64,000 nt of DNA from Engelhardtia mirabilis (GCF_007748095.1 NZ_CP036287.1:5456001-5520000), one strand, 5' to 3'. Shown: positions 37,223 through 45,888, counted from the stretch's first letter. The notes: generated by a model not told the origin, from the sequence alone. A program made the numbers and translations.

Positions 37223-38626
37223 ATGCACGTCGTTGTCCTCGGCGCCGGCCTTGCCGGCCTCGCCACCGCCTTTGAACTCAGCAAGGTGGGCATCAAGTGC
37301 ACGGTCGTCGAACGTGACGACTTCGCAGGCGGCATGGCTTGCAGTTGGGAGAAGAACGGCTTCTGGCTCGACCACGGCCCGCACCGCTTCCACAGCCGTG
37401 ACGAGGAGCTGATCCAGCACATCTACGAGGTGCTCGACAACGAGGTCGTGATCCGCGACCGCATGTCGCGCATCTACATGCAGGGCAAGTTCTTCGACTA
37501 CCCGCTCAAGGCGATGAACGTCTTGAAGAGCCTGCCGCCGACGCTCTTGGTCAAGGCCATCGCGGACTACATGTGGATCCGGCTGCGTCAGGTCTTCAAG
37601 CCGATCCCGGACGACAACTTCGAGAACTGGGTGCTCAAGCGCTTCGGGCGCACGCTCTACGAGATGTTCTTCGGCACCTACACGTCCAAGGCGTGGAAGA
37701 TGCCCTGCACCGAGATCAGCGCCGACTGGGCCAGCCAGCGCATCAGCCAGGCCAACCTGTTCGACACGATCAAGAAGACCCTCAACCCGCCGCGCGAGGG
37801 CGAGGTGCGCTCGCTCGTGAGCGAGTTCTGGTACCCGGCCAACGGCGGCATCGGTCAGATCGGTCGCAAGTACGCCGAGAAGATCCGCGAGATGGGCAAC
37901 GAGGTCGCGCTCGAGACGCCCGTGGAGCGCATCGAGGTCGAGGACGGCGTGGCCAAGCGCGTCATCTGCCGCCAGGCCGACGGCAGCGAGCGCACGATCG
38001 AGTGCGACGAGATCGTCAACACCATCCCCCTCTCGCGCCTGCTCGAGTGCATGCGTCCGGAGATCGGGCCCGACGTCGTCGACGCCATCTCGAAGCTGCG
38101 CTACATCGGCATCGTCTTCGTCTACCTCGAGATCGACGAGCCGACGGTCTCGCCCGACCACTGGGTCTACCTGCCCGAGAAGCACCTCACGATCCACCGC
38201 ATCAGCGAGTTCAAGAACTTCTCGGACGCCTCGGCGCCGGGCGACAAGACCGTGGTGTGCTGCGAGATCACCTGCAACGTCGGTGACGAGGACTGGAACA
38301 TGGACCTCGAGCAGGGTGCCAAGGTCGCGATCGACGACCTGGTCACGGTCGGCCTGCTCAAGCCGGGCACGGCGCGCGGGATCGATCTGCACAAGCTGCC
38401 CTACGCTTACCCGGTCTACGACCTGACCTACAAAGAGAACCTCGACACGCTCAAGAAGGCGGTCAAGCAGGTCAAGAACATCCGCACCACCGGGCGCCAG
38501 GGGTTGTACCGCTACAACAACATGGACCACTCCATCGCCATGGGCCGCCGCACGGCGAAGACGGTGGCGAAGGGGGTCGATGCGCGCGCCGACGAGGTTG
38601 CGGCCGGCCAGGAGTACTTCGGTTGA
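37223..38626 (+). CDS. FAD/NAD-binding oxidoreductase of the protoporphyrinogen oxidase-like (COG1232) type
   Basis: 467-residue flavoprotein of the amine oxidase fold: VVVLGAGLAGLATAFELSKVGIKCTVVERDDFAGGM at the N-terminus and a FAD C-terminal segment ending MDHSIAMGRRTAKTVAKG. The region GPHRFHSRDEELIQHIYEVL ... RMSRIYMQGKFFDYPLKA is the one seen in COG1232 proteins of polysaccharide clusters, which are related to UDP-galactopyranose mutase more than to true haem-pathway HemY. It is Lys-rich and slightly less GC-rich than its neighbours. Its stop overlaps the TTG start of a methyltransferase. A role in modifying a sugar or lipid-linked glycan is likely but not shown. Confidence 0.8.
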   Translation: MHVVVLGAGLAGLATAFELSKVGIKCTVVERDDFAGGMACSWEKNGFWLDHGPHRFHSRDEELIQHIYEVLDNEVVIRDRMSRIYMQGKFFDYPLKAMNVLKSLPPTLLVKAIADYMWIRLRQVFKPIPDDNFENWVLKRFGRTLYEMFFGTYTSKAWKMPCTEISADWASQRISQANLFDTIKKTLNPPREGEVRSLVSEFWYPANGGIGQIGRKYAEKIREMGNEVALETPVERIEVEDGVAKRVICRQADGSERTIECDEIVNTIPLSRLLECMRPEIGPDVVDAISKLRYIGIVFVYLEIDEPTVSPDHWVYLPEKHLTIHRISEFKNFSDASAPGDKTVVCCEITCNVGDEDWNMDLEQGAKVAIDDLVTVGLLKPGTARGIDLHKLPYAYPVYDLTYKENLDTLKKAVKQVKNIRTTGRQGLYRYNNMDHSIAMGRRTAKTVAKGVDARADEVAAGQEYFG

Positions 38627-39546
38627 TCGAGCTTCCGGGGCTCGCACGCTCGATCCCCGAGACGGCCCTCCAGGACGTCCCCTGCGGACTTTGCGGCAGC
38701 GCGGCGCGCGAGACCAAGTTCACCGACGGCCCCTTCTCGGTGGTCACCTGTAGCGACTGCGGCCTGACCTACGTGACCCCCAGGCTCGCCGATGGCGCGT
38801 TGATCGACGAGGTCTACAACGAGGGCTACTGGTCCTCGTCGGCGGCCAAGGACCGCGGCTACACCGACTACCGCTCCGACGCGCCGCTGTACCTGCGTAC
38901 CTACCGCAAGCGCTTGTCGGTCATCCGGCGACACTTCGCCAGGCCGGGCCGGGTGCTCGACGTGGGCTGCGCGGCGGGCTACTTCCTGTCGGTGATGCAG
39001 TCAGAGGGCTGGGACGTGACCGGCCTCGAGCCCTCGGACGCGATCCGGCCCCAGGCCGCCGAGCGGATCGGCGCGCAGAACGTTCGCGCGGGCCTCTTGG
39101 GTCAGGTGGACCTGCCCAAGGGCCACTACGACCTGATCACCTTCTGGGACGTGATCGAGCACATCCCCGACGTGGTCGGCGCCCTGAAGGTGGCGCGCGA
39201 GCACCTGGCCCCGGGCGGCAAGCTGCTGATCGAGACCCAGAACGTCGACAGCCGCGCGGCGGCAATGCTCGGCAAGGCCTGGCAGCACTACAAGCACGCC
39301 GAGCACATCTACCACTTCAACCCCAAGACCCTGGGGCGAGTGATGGACGAGGCCGGCTTCCAGGTGCTCGAGAACACGCCGCGATTGGGCGGCAAGTACG
39401 TGAGCCTGGGCTTCGTGGTGGAGCGCTCCCAGCGCCTGCACCCGGCCCTGTCCTTCGTGCTCAGCCCGCTCAAGCTGGTGGCGAAGTCGGCCGTCTACGT
39501 GAACCTGTTCGACGAGATGATCGTCGTCGCCGAACCGGCGAGCTGA
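38623..39546 (+). CDS. SAM-dependent methyltransferase with N-terminal Cys4 zinc ribbon
   Basis: 307-residue class I methyltransferase. The N-terminus has two Cys pairs (PCGLCGS and TCSDCGLTYVTPR), then a linker, then the SAM motif VLDVGCAAGYFLSVMQSEGWDVTGLEPS and post-motif TFWDVIEHIPDVVGAL. This architecture is common for methyltransferases in surface-glycan and nucleotide-sugar clusters. The start is TTG 38623, overlapping the previous stop as TTGA. The next methyltransferase begins 8 bp after its stop. Substrate unknown. Confidence 0.82.
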   Translation: MIELPGLARSIPETALQDVPCGLCGSAARETKFTDGPFSVVTCSDCGLTYVTPRLADGALIDEVYNEGYWSSSAAKDRGYTDYRSDAPLYLRTYRKRLSVIRRHFARPGRVLDVGCAAGYFLSVMQSEGWDVTGLEPSDAIRPQAAERIGAQNVRAGLLGQVDLPKGHYDLITFWDVIEHIPDVVGALKVAREHLAPGGKLLIETQNVDSRAAAMLGKAWQHYKHAEHIYHFNPKTLGRVMDEAGFQVLENTPRLGGKYVSLGFVVERSQRLHPALSFVLSPLKLVAKSAVYVNLFDEMIVVAEPAS

Positions 39547-39553
39547 GGGCCGC

Positions 39554-40312
39554 GTGGACGCCAAGGCCTACAGCCAGTTCCTGGAGCTGGAGCGCGACCA
39601 CTGGTGGTTCCGCGGCCGCCGCTCGGTCTACTTCGGGCTCCTCTCCCACCACTTGCGGGGCCAGCGGCCGCAACGCGTCCTGGACCTTGGTTGCGGCATG
39701 GGCGGCTTCCTCGAGGGTCTGTCGGAGCTCGGCGGCGAGGTCTTTCCGTCGGACATCTCGATCGAAAGCCTCGACCGATGCCGCGAGCGCGGGTTCCCGG
39801 ACGGCGTGGCCTCGAGCGGCTACTCCCTGCCCTACCGGGACGCGAGCTTCGACCTGGTCTGCATGTTCGACGCGATCGAACACATCCCCGACGACGAACG
39901 CGTGATGCGCGAGGTGGCGCGGGTCCTGAAGCCCGGTGGACGCATCTTCGTCTCGGTCCCCGCCTACCAGTTCCTCTACGCCAACAACGACCGCGTGGCC
40001 CAGCACGAGCGGCGCTACACCCGCGGCCGATTGGCTCGGGTCTTCCGTCAGGCCGGGCTCACGGTCGAGCGCAACACGCACTCGAACATCTTCCTGTTCC
40101 CGGTGATCCTCCCGGCGGTCCTCGCGATCAAGCTGCTCGAGACGATTACCGGCAAGGAAGCGGACTCGAACCACACCAACCTCTCCTGGCCGATCCCGCG
40201 CTTCGTGCACTCGATCTTCGCCGGGATCTTTGCCGCCGAACTGCCCTTCTCGAAGCGCTTCGACTGGCCCGTGGGCCATTCGATCGCCGCCATCGCCAAG
40301 CGGCCCGAGTGA
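39554..40312 (+). CDS. SAM-dependent methyltransferase
   Basis: 252-residue class I methyltransferase starting at GTG 39554. The N-terminal ELERDHWWFRGRR is typical of a group often found beside GT2 enzymes and lipid-linked glycan genes. The SAM motif is VLDLGCGMGGFLEGLSELG, followed by CMFDAIEHIPDDERVMREVARVLKPGGRIFVSVP. The C-terminal part has a hydrophobic stretch (NIFLFPVILPAVLAIKLLE) that may bind the membrane. It is the third gene of the operon that begins with the FAD protein. Confidence 0.85.
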   Translation: MDAKAYSQFLELERDHWWFRGRRSVYFGLLSHHLRGQRPQRVLDLGCGMGGFLEGLSELGGEVFPSDISIESLDRCRERGFPDGVASSGYSLPYRDASFDLVCMFDAIEHIPDDERVMREVARVLKPGGRIFVSVPAYQFLYANNDRVAQHERRYTRGRLARVFRQAGLTVERNTHSNIFLFPVILPAVLAIKLLETITGKEADSNHTNLSWPIPRFVHSIFAGIFAAELPFSKRFDWPVGHSIAAIAKRPE

Positions 40313-40397
40313 GCGCGGCGGCGGCCCGGGCGCTCGGAAACCGTGCGATCGATCGTCGAAGGCGACCGCTGACCCGGGGCCTCACCGAAGGCCGAGA

Positions 40398-40411
40398 GGG
40401 CGGCGCCGCCC
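40398..40411 (+). terminator. 14-bp perfect palindrome after the methyltransferase operon
   Basis: GGGCGGCGCCGCCC, 86 bp after the methyltransferase stop in a 169-bp gap. Possible weak terminator; no T-run and no loop, so the call is tentative. Confidence 0.3.
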
Positions 40412-40469
40412 AAGGGGCCGGGCGGTCAGCACCTACCCCGGCAACCGGCGATCGCTCTATCCGAGTCGG

Positions 40470-40475
40470 TAGGAT
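40470..40475 (+). promoter_or_regulatory. Candidate -10 box TAGGAT for a leaderless transcript
   Basis: TAGGAT, six bases (CTTGGG), then the GTG start at 40482: the same box and spacing as at 17278-17290. The predicted transcription start coincides with the start codon. Confidence 0.4.
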
Positions 40476-40481
40476 CTTGGG

Positions 40482-41021
40482 GTGACGACCGACGATCAAT
40501 CGAGGAGGGAGCGCCGCCATTGGCTCGCACGCAACCCGGTCTTGGCCAGTTGCCTGGGCTGCGGCTGCATGGGCGCACTGCTCTTGGCTGGCCTCCTGGC
40601 CCTGGCCCCTATGGCATTCGATGACTCCACGATGCCCCCGATTGGAGTGGTTGGGGGCAGCGGCATCTCGGCCGAGACCCTGGCCGGGATCGAGTCGGTG
40701 GTGCCGCTCGAGCCGGGCGAGCGAGTGCTCTTCTTCTACTCCGCCGGCCTCTTCTCATACGGAGAGGACGGGAACCTGCTCACCGATCGTCGCGTGGTTT
40801 CCTGGACCGAAGAGGATGGCCAGCCACAGGTCGTGGCCTACCCCTGGAACGAGCTCATGGCCGTCGCCGTCGAGGACGAGGGCAACTGGCTGATGGATGC
40901 GATCTTCGCCGTGGAGGCCTTCGACGGCACGATCTTCTACCTCGCCTTCGCAGCGGACGAAGGCCTTCAGGAGGATGCGCTGCGAGAGCTGCGCTCGAGA
41001 ATCGACGCGGCCAAGAAGTAG
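40482..41021 (+). CDS. Small membrane protein of unknown function, PH-like domain
   Basis: 179 residues starting at GTG 40482. A basic N-terminus is followed by one TM helix with a Cys cluster (ASCLGCGCMGALLLAGLLALAPMAF, about residues 22-46). The rest is a compact domain: LEPGERVLFFYSAGLFSYGEDGNLLTDRRVVSWTEE ... YPWNELMAVAVEDEGNWLMDAIFAVEAFDGTIFYLAF, a pattern like bacterial PH domains (LTDRRV followed by a strand-rich half). It ends facing a convergent foldase gene, with a strong hairpin between. Role unknown; PH-like assignment is inference. Confidence 0.65.
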   Translation: MTTDDQSRRERRHWLARNPVLASCLGCGCMGALLLAGLLALAPMAFDDSTMPPIGVVGGSGISAETLAGIESVVPLEPGERVLFFYSAGLFSYGEDGNLLTDRRVVSWTEEDGQPQVVAYPWNELMAVAVEDEGNWLMDAIFAVEAFDGTIFYLAFAADEGLQEDALRELRSRIDAAKK

Positions 41022-41071
41022 CCCCTGCCACCTTGGCGCTGCCAGCTCGCCCCCTCGAACAAGCCAGCCCG

Positions 41072-41118
41072 AACGCACGCGGGGCGTCGCGATTGCTCGC
41101 GACGCCCCGTGTTGCGTT
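41072..41118. terminator. Bidirectional hairpin terminator
   Basis: Perfect 13-bp stem (41080-41092 with 41097-41109), loop TTGC, extended by a further 6-bp pairing (AACGCA 41072-41077 with TGCGTT 41113-41118). Located between convergent stop codons at 41021 and 41139. Confidence 0.8.
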
Positions 41119-41138
41119 GGTCGAATCCGCGCTGGAGC

Positions 41139-43028
41139 TCAGGGCTCGACGGACTCGTCCTTCTTCTTGTCGTCGTCGGTGATCAGCCAGAGCTTGTTGC
41201 GCTCGCGCAGGTTCTCGATCGACAGGGGATCGTTGATCTGCTTGTAGAAGCGCGCCATCTGCTTCTGCTGCTCCAGCAGTTGCTGGAACTGCTTGGCGGT
41301 CATCGCCGAGAGGTCGGGATCGCGCACGGAGTCGAGTCGCACCAGGTAGACGCGCTCGCCGTCGAAGCCCTTCAGCGGCTCGGAGACCTGGCCTGCCTCG
41401 AAGGTCGCGAACTCGCTGCGCGTGCGCAGGAAACGCTGGGCCGGATCCTCGTCCTCGATGTCGGTGAAGTCCGCGCTGCGATCCAAATCGCTCACGCGCT
41501 CGAGCGGCAGACCCGCCGTCTTGACCGCGTCCGAGAAGGTCTCGAAGTCGGCCGTCGCAACCTGGTCCTCACCGATGAGCCCAGTCATCGTGTCGCGCAC
41601 CGCGTCCAAGGTCTCGGACGCCAACTCGACCGCGCGGGCGTCGGCCCAGGCCTCGAGGACCTTGCCGCGGATCTCCGCCAGGGGCGGAACGGTGGGCTCG
41701 ACCAGCTCCAACATGCGCGCGACGGTCAGGGCCGTGGCGCCGATCGTCACCTCGGGAGTGAAGGCTCCGGGCGTCTTCATCTGCGCCAGGGCGCCGGCGA
41801 TGTAGACCCCGCCGAGACCGTCCAGCTCACGCTGCTCGGTCTGGGTCAGGGGCTGCTCGGGAGCCAGGTAGTCCAGGCCCAGAAGCTCCGCCTCGGCGGC
41901 CAGGTCGATCTCCTCGCCGATCGCGACGCGCGCGTCGATGTCGGCGCGCCAGCCCATCAGGGCGTTCTTGATCGCGGCCTCCCGCAGACACTCCTCGCGC
42001 ACATCCTCGAAAGGGAAGTAGATGCGGTTGGCGAAGTCCTCGGTCGAGCCATCCTCCGGCGGATCGAGCGGCACGGGCCGCTTGAAGCGCGCGAAGTAGG
42101 AGCGGTTGTAGTACTCCTGGGCGCGCGCCTCGAGGTCCGCGTCCTCGGCGTCCGGGTAGGCCGCGAGCAGGGCGTCGAAGTTGCGCGTGGGGTCGGTCAG
42201 GACCGCGCCGATCAGCTCGACCTTCTGGCGCTGGGGGCTGCGGTACTGGTTGCGCTCGAAGTCGGGGCGCTCGTCGAACCAGGCCTGCAGCGTGGCGTCG
42301 TCGGGATCCTCGCCGAAGGCGCGCTGACGCTCGTCCTCGATCGAAGTGTAGGTGTAGTCGAAGGTCCGCAGCTGGTGGCGATCCATCCAGGTGCGCTCGA
42401 GCTCCTCGACGTCGGGCATCGAGTCCATCGACGACAGGAGTGCGCGGTAGCGCTGCTGACGCAGCATCTTGCGCACGGTCTCCTCGAAGGCCTTGATGCC
42501 TCCGGGGATGCCGATCGAGTCGATCTGACGGCGGTACTGGGTCATCCCACCCAGGCCCTGGATCATCGTGACGAGTTGCTCGCGCAGCTCGGCGTCGCTG
42601 ACCGCGATGCCCGCCGCCTCGGCCAGGGAGTCGGCCACCATGAAGCTGGCGACCTGCTCGGGCTCCATGTCGCGCTGCCCGGCGGTTACGGCCAGCGTCC
42701 GGCTCATGCGCTCGAAGTCGACCAGCTTGACCTTCTGGGGGCCGTCGATGGGGTGCTCCCAGCGCATGACGACGTTGGTCCCGCCGCCGCCGGAACGCAT
42801 GGCGTAGAACGCGTCCGCGGCGAGGAACACGACCAGGAGGAAGATCAGCAGGAAGATCAGGAAGGCGTAGGTCAGGGGCGAGCGCCCCTTCGGCGTCTTC
42901 AACAGCTCTTCCGCCTCGAGGAAGTCCTGTTCGGACGGCTCGTGGTGTTCGCTGCCGTCGTCGGCCTTGGCCCGGGGGAGGACCTGCTGTTCCTTGCGCG
43001 GCGGCTGATTGCGCGACTTGCTGGACAT
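41139..43028 (-). CDS. Membrane-anchored SurA/PpiD-like foldase
   Basis: 629-residue protein with a charged cytoplasmic N-terminus (about 50 residues), one TM helix (LTYAFLIFLLIFLLVVFLAADAFYA) and a large periplasmic region of acidic helices. The first periplasmic part (ASFMVADSLAEAAGIAVSDAELREQLVTMIQ ... YRRQIDSIGIPGGIKAFEETVRKML) follows the SurA_N/PpiD pattern. A clear catalytic parvulin domain is not visible, so a chaperone role is safer than isomerase activity. The C-terminus is highly charged (TDDDKKKDESVEP). Topology and length match PpiD. ATG 43028 starts the basic leader MSSKSRNQPPRKEQQ. Transcribed toward the hairpin at 41072-41118. Confidence 0.72.
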   Translation of the reverse strand: MSSKSRNQPPRKEQQVLPRAKADDGSEHHEPSEQDFLEAEELLKTPKGRSPLTYAFLIFLLIFLLVVFLAADAFYAMRSGGGGTNVVMRWEHPIDGPQKVKLVDFERMSRTLAVTAGQRDMEPEQVASFMVADSLAEAAGIAVSDAELREQLVTMIQGLGGMTQYRRQIDSIGIPGGIKAFEETVRKMLRQQRYRALLSSMDSMPDVEELERTWMDRHQLRTFDYTYTSIEDERQRAFGEDPDDATLQAWFDERPDFERNQYRSPQRQKVELIGAVLTDPTRNFDALLAAYPDAEDADLEARAQEYYNRSYFARFKRPVPLDPPEDGSTEDFANRIYFPFEDVREECLREAAIKNALMGWRADIDARVAIGEEIDLAAEAELLGLDYLAPEQPLTQTEQRELDGLGGVYIAGALAQMKTPGAFTPEVTIGATALTVARMLELVEPTVPPLAEIRGKVLEAWADARAVELASETLDAVRDTMTGLIGEDQVATADFETFSDAVKTAGLPLERVSDLDRSADFTDIEDEDPAQRFLRTRSEFATFEAGQVSEPLKGFDGERVYLVRLDSVRDPDLSAMTAKQFQQLLEQQKQMARFYKQINDPLSIENLRERNKLWLITDDDKKKDESVEP

Positions 43029-43284
43029 GAAAGGCGACGTCGGCTCAAGCGACGTCGTGGGGCTGTCGTCGGAGTGGGGCCGCCGTCGCCCGAAGGACCC
43101 GGCCGAGTGCGCCACGGGGGCGAGCGGCGCGGGCCGATCCGGGGTGGGACGGCGCTTGATCGATCGCGGACGCAGGGGTCCGCCCGCCACGTCGGTCGAG
43201 GCTCTGACGCGCGCCCGTGGTCGGCGCAGGGCGCCCCCGCGGGGTCGGCGCCGGAGAGGATCTCTCGCGGCGGAAAGGGCGAGG

Positions 43285-43313
43285 AGTGTAGCCGGATACG
43301 CCGTGGCGGTCAC
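43285..43313 (-). promoter_or_regulatory. Candidate promoter for the PpiD-like gene
   Basis: On the minus strand GTGACC (43308-43313) and TACACT (43285-43290) are separated by 17 bp; each matches four of six consensus bases. The start would lie near 43279, giving a leader of about 250 nt. Confidence 0.35.
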
Positions 43314-43619
43314 GGCCCCTGGGGTCCTGGGGCGGGGTGGCCCGTGCCTACGACCCAGAGACATGAACCACCGCGGTCCCCCGCCCACCCCGGGGACGGT
43401 CGGCGCGGACAATGGTTACGCCCGAGCTGGCAGAAGTTCCGCGGCCGAGTCCGGGGCGAGGGGCCGCCGGTGCCGCCGGGGGGAGAGGTCGAGCCCGGAG
43501 GGATCGGATCGTCGAGCTTCAGCGCGGGCCGGGTTGCCCGCCTGGTCGGCAAGTCCCGGCTGCAGGGCCCAATTGCGGGCCCACGGAGCGGTCTGCACCA
43601 GACAGCCCTCGGCCGAATG

Positions 43620-43638
43620 CCCCGGGCAATGCCCGGGG
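43620..43638 (-). terminator. Hairpin after scpB
   Basis: Perfect 9-bp inverted repeat CCCCGGGCA/TGCCCGGGG around a single A, 20 bp beyond the scpB stop on the minus strand. Probable end of the pseudopilin operon; no T-run, and a 1-nt centre means the real loop would open a few pairs. Confidence 0.5.
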
Positions 43639-43657
43639 GCCTCCCGGCGGGGCTGGC

Positions 43658-44776
43658 TCAGTCGCGAGCCAGCTCGGCGTCGCGGGGTAGCTCCTTCAGC
43701 CCGGACAGGCCGAAGCGATCGAGGAACTCGGACGTCGTCCCGTAGAGCAGGGGCGCGCCCGGTTGGTCGGCCCGGCCGGCGACGCGCACCAGGCGGCGGT
43801 CGACCAGGGTTCGCAGCATGGGGCCGGCCTGGACGCCGCGGATGGCCTCGATCTCGGCCTTCGTGACCGGCTGGCGGTAGGAGACGATCGCCAGGGTCTC
43901 GAGGGCCGCTTGGCTGATGCGCTCGGCCTTGCGGGCCTTCGCCAGGCGTTGGACCACCTCGGCCAGGGCCGGCTCCGTGAACAGGCGCCAGCCGCCGGCC
44001 ACATCGCGACAGACGAAGGGCAGGCCGGCCGCCTCGAGACGGGCCTGGAGTTGACCCACGGCCGCGCGAATCTCGTCCTTGCCGACCTCCTCCACGAGTT
44101 CGCGCAGGCGATTCTCCGACAGGGGGTCGGGGGAGGCGAAGAGCAGGGCCGCAACCGAGCGGACGTTGGCGTCCAGCTGCTCGTCCTCGAGGAAGGGCAC
44201 CAGCTCGGCCGCCGGAACCGGCTCGCCGGGCTGCTCGACGGCGCTGGCGACGTCCTCTTCGGCCTCGGCGTCGGGCAACTCCGCGCCCTCAGCGGCCTCG
44301 TCCCAGGCCTCGTCGGCGGAGCCGTCCCCGGCTGCACCATCGGCACCGGCTGCCGCCGTCAGAGCCTCGTCCCAGTCGGTCGCCGAGTCGGAATCGGCGT
44401 CTTGCTCGGTCTGCGCTCCCAGGTCGTCGTCGTCGTCGGTGTCGAACTCGTCGTCGGCGCCCTCCGTGTCAGCGCCGGCCTGCGCTGCCGGCGCCTCGTC
44501 GAGGTCGCTCTCATCGGCATCACCACCGTCGGAGTCGCTCTCCTGGAAGTCGCCGTCCTCGACAGGGCCGTCCTCGAGAGCGCCGTCCTCGACAGCACCG
44601 TCCTCGACAGCACCGTCCTCGACAGCGCCGTCCTCGACAGCGCCGTCACCCGCGACCTCCTCGTCCCCGGCACTCGCCTCCGCCTCCGCGGCGGCCTCGG
44701 CGTCTGCCCAGGGGTCGGTGGTGAGCTCTTGGTCGGCCTCGGGCTGGTCCGCTTCGTCCTTGGGGTCACCGCTCAT
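43658..44776 (-). CDS. scpB: Segregation and condensation protein B with long acidic N-terminal extension
   Basis: ScpB binds ScpA and SMC in chromosome condensation. The C-terminal half is a standard ScpB with two winged helices: VRSVAALLFASPDPLSENRLRELV, QLQARLEAAGLPFVCRDVAGGWRLFTEP, RISQAALETLAIVSYRQPVTKAEIEAIRGV and LVRVAGRADQPGAPLLYGTTSEFLDRFGLSGLKELP. It is preceded by about 190 residues of Asp/Glu/Ala-rich disordered sequence that includes six VEDGA-type pentapeptides. Total 372 residues against about 200 for a usual ScpB. ATG 44776 is preferred over a TTG at 44839. No scpA is adjacent; instead it is last in the pseudopilin operon. Confidence 0.88.
   Translation of the reverse strand: MSGDPKDEADQPEADQELTTDPWADAEAAAEAEASAGDEEVAGDGAVEDGAVEDGAVEDGAVEDGALEDGPVEDGDFQESDSDGGDADESDLDEAPAAQAGADTEGADDEFDTDDDDDLGAQTEQDADSDSATDWDEALTAAAGADGAAGDGSADEAWDEAAEGAELPDAEAEEDVASAVEQPGEPVPAAELVPFLEDEQLDANVRSVAALLFASPDPLSENRLRELVEEVGKDEIRAAVGQLQARLEAAGLPFVCRDVAGGWRLFTEPALAEVVQRLAKARKAERISQAALETLAIVSYRQPVTKAEIEAIRGVQAGPMLRTLVDRRLVRVAGRADQPGAPLLYGTTSEFLDRFGLSGLKELPRDAELARD
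44552..44641 (-). repeat. 15-bp tandem repeat, six units, inside scpB
   Basis: Six consecutive 15-bp units of the type GCCGTCCTCGACAGC (plus strand) with few substitutions. In frame it encodes repeating Val-Glu-Asp-Gly-Ala. Copy number could vary between strains without frameshift. Confidence 0.9.
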
Positions 44777-44862
44777 GTTGCCGGCAGCATCGCCCCCGCC
44801 CACGGCCTCGGTCAAGCGCGCGGCCCCGCGCGGGCGCAAATGCCCGGCCGCGGCGCCACCGA

Positions 44863-45888
44863 TCAGCGCAGGGGCTCGCGGACGAATTCGTGGAACGGCC
44901 GCACGTCCACACCGTGACGCCCTTCCATGGCGAGTTGCCAGACCAGGAACTCCTCCTCGGAGACCGGCTCGGCGAACAGGCTCTGCTCCACCGCCAGGCC
45001 GACGTCAGCCCAGGTTCCGCGCAGGGGTTGGGGACGATCTTCGACCTTCAAGAGCACCTTGGCCCCTTCCAGCTCGAGGGGTCCGCCGACCGCGCCGATC
45101 GGCGTCTGAAAGGCGAGGCGCGACAGGGGCGCGCGCTCGGCACGCGCCAGGAAGGGCACCAGCCCGCCCTGCTCGGCGGTGGCGTCGAGGCTGCGCTCGG
45201 TGGCCAGCTCCGCGAAGTCGCGGCCGGCCAGCAGCTCGGCCTGCACCGCTTCCACGGACGCGTCGTCGGCCAGGACGATCAGCCGCACGCGGGCGTACTC
45301 CGACCCCAAGGACCAGGCGCGGACCACGCGCTCGGTGACCAGCTCGCGCAGGGTGTCGGCCCGCAGGCGTTCGACAAACCGATCGGGGTCCAGGTCCAGG
45401 CCCATGCGCACGAACTGCTCGAAGGTCTCGCCCTCGCGCAGGTACGCCGCGCGAAAGCCCTCGAGGTGCTCGGCCGAGCGCTCCGCCACCAGTTCCGGGG
45501 GCAGGCGCAGGCCCAGGCGATCGGCCTCCATCTGGGCCAGGCGCGCGCCGATCAGCAGGTTGAGCGAGCGCTTGAGGGCCGGACTGTCGCGCTGCAGGAG
45601 GTTCTCGAGCAGGTCCGAAGCGGTGACTTCCCGTCCGCCGACCCAGGCCATCACCGGATCGGCGGACACTGCCGCCTGGGCGGCATCGTCCTGCCCGGCC
45701 GGGACCGACGCGGGGGGCTCGGCGGTGGCATCGCGCCCACCAGCGGTGACCGTCCCCTCGAGCAGGGGCGGCGGCCCCGGTGTCCGGTCGGTCGTGCGCG
45801 CCACCGGCGGGCTGGCGCAGCTCCAGAGCCCGAGGGCGGGCAGCAACAACGCCGCCGCCATCGGTCCGCGCAGGTGGGTCCGCCCCAT
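44863..45888 (-). CDS. SurA/PrsA-like periplasmic foldase lipoprotein
   Basis: 341-residue predicted lipoprotein: MGRTHLRGPMAAALLLPALGLWSC with the lipid Cys at residue 24, then a Pro/Thr-rich linker. The N-terminal chaperone helices include LLENLLQRDSPALKRSLNLLIGARLAQMEADRLGLRL. A parvulin-like domain follows (ARVRLIVLADDASVEAVQAELLAGRDFAELATERSLDATAEQGGLVPFLARAERAPL ... PLELEGAKVLLKVEDR), close to the PpiC pattern. It probably folds exported proteins, perhaps pseudopilin-associated ones. The ATG overlaps the stop of the preceding gene by one base, so it belongs to the same operon. Confidence 0.8.
   Translation of the reverse strand: MGRTHLRGPMAAALLLPALGLWSCASPPVARTTDRTPGPPPLLEGTVTAGGRDATAEPPASVPAGQDDAAQAAVSADPVMAWVGGREVTASDLLENLLQRDSPALKRSLNLLIGARLAQMEADRLGLRLPPELVAERSAEHLEGFRAAYLREGETFEQFVRMGLDLDPDRFVERLRADTLRELVTERVVRAWSLGSEYARVRLIVLADDASVEAVQAELLAGRDFAELATERSLDATAEQGGLVPFLARAERAPLSRLAFQTPIGAVGGPLELEGAKVLLKVEDRPQPLRGTWADVGLAVEQSLFAEPVSEEEFLVWQLAMEGRHGVDVRPFHEFVREPLR

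Larger units (their letters stand above)
43029..43657 (-). other. Intergenic region of 629 bp
   Basis: Separates the PpiD-like gene from scpB, both on the minus strand. Translations in all frames are Arg/Pro/Gly-rich and not gene-like. It contains a candidate promoter (43285-43313), a hairpin (43620-43638) and a direct repeat GCGACGTCG at 43034-43042 and 43049-43057, just upstream of the PpiD-like start. I looked for SRP RNA, RNase P RNA and tmRNA core sequences and saw none. Confidence 0.5.

Noticed and set aside
43029..43657. Structured RNA gene (SRP RNA, RNase P RNA, tmRNA)
   Set aside because: None of the conserved core sequences were found on either strand.
44552..44641. CRISPR-like repeats
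   Set aside because: Units are 15 bp, directly adjacent without spacers, and in frame within scpB.
44777..44839. Earlier TTG start for scpB
   Set aside because: Possible, but ATG 44776 is the stronger codon and the added residues have no features.
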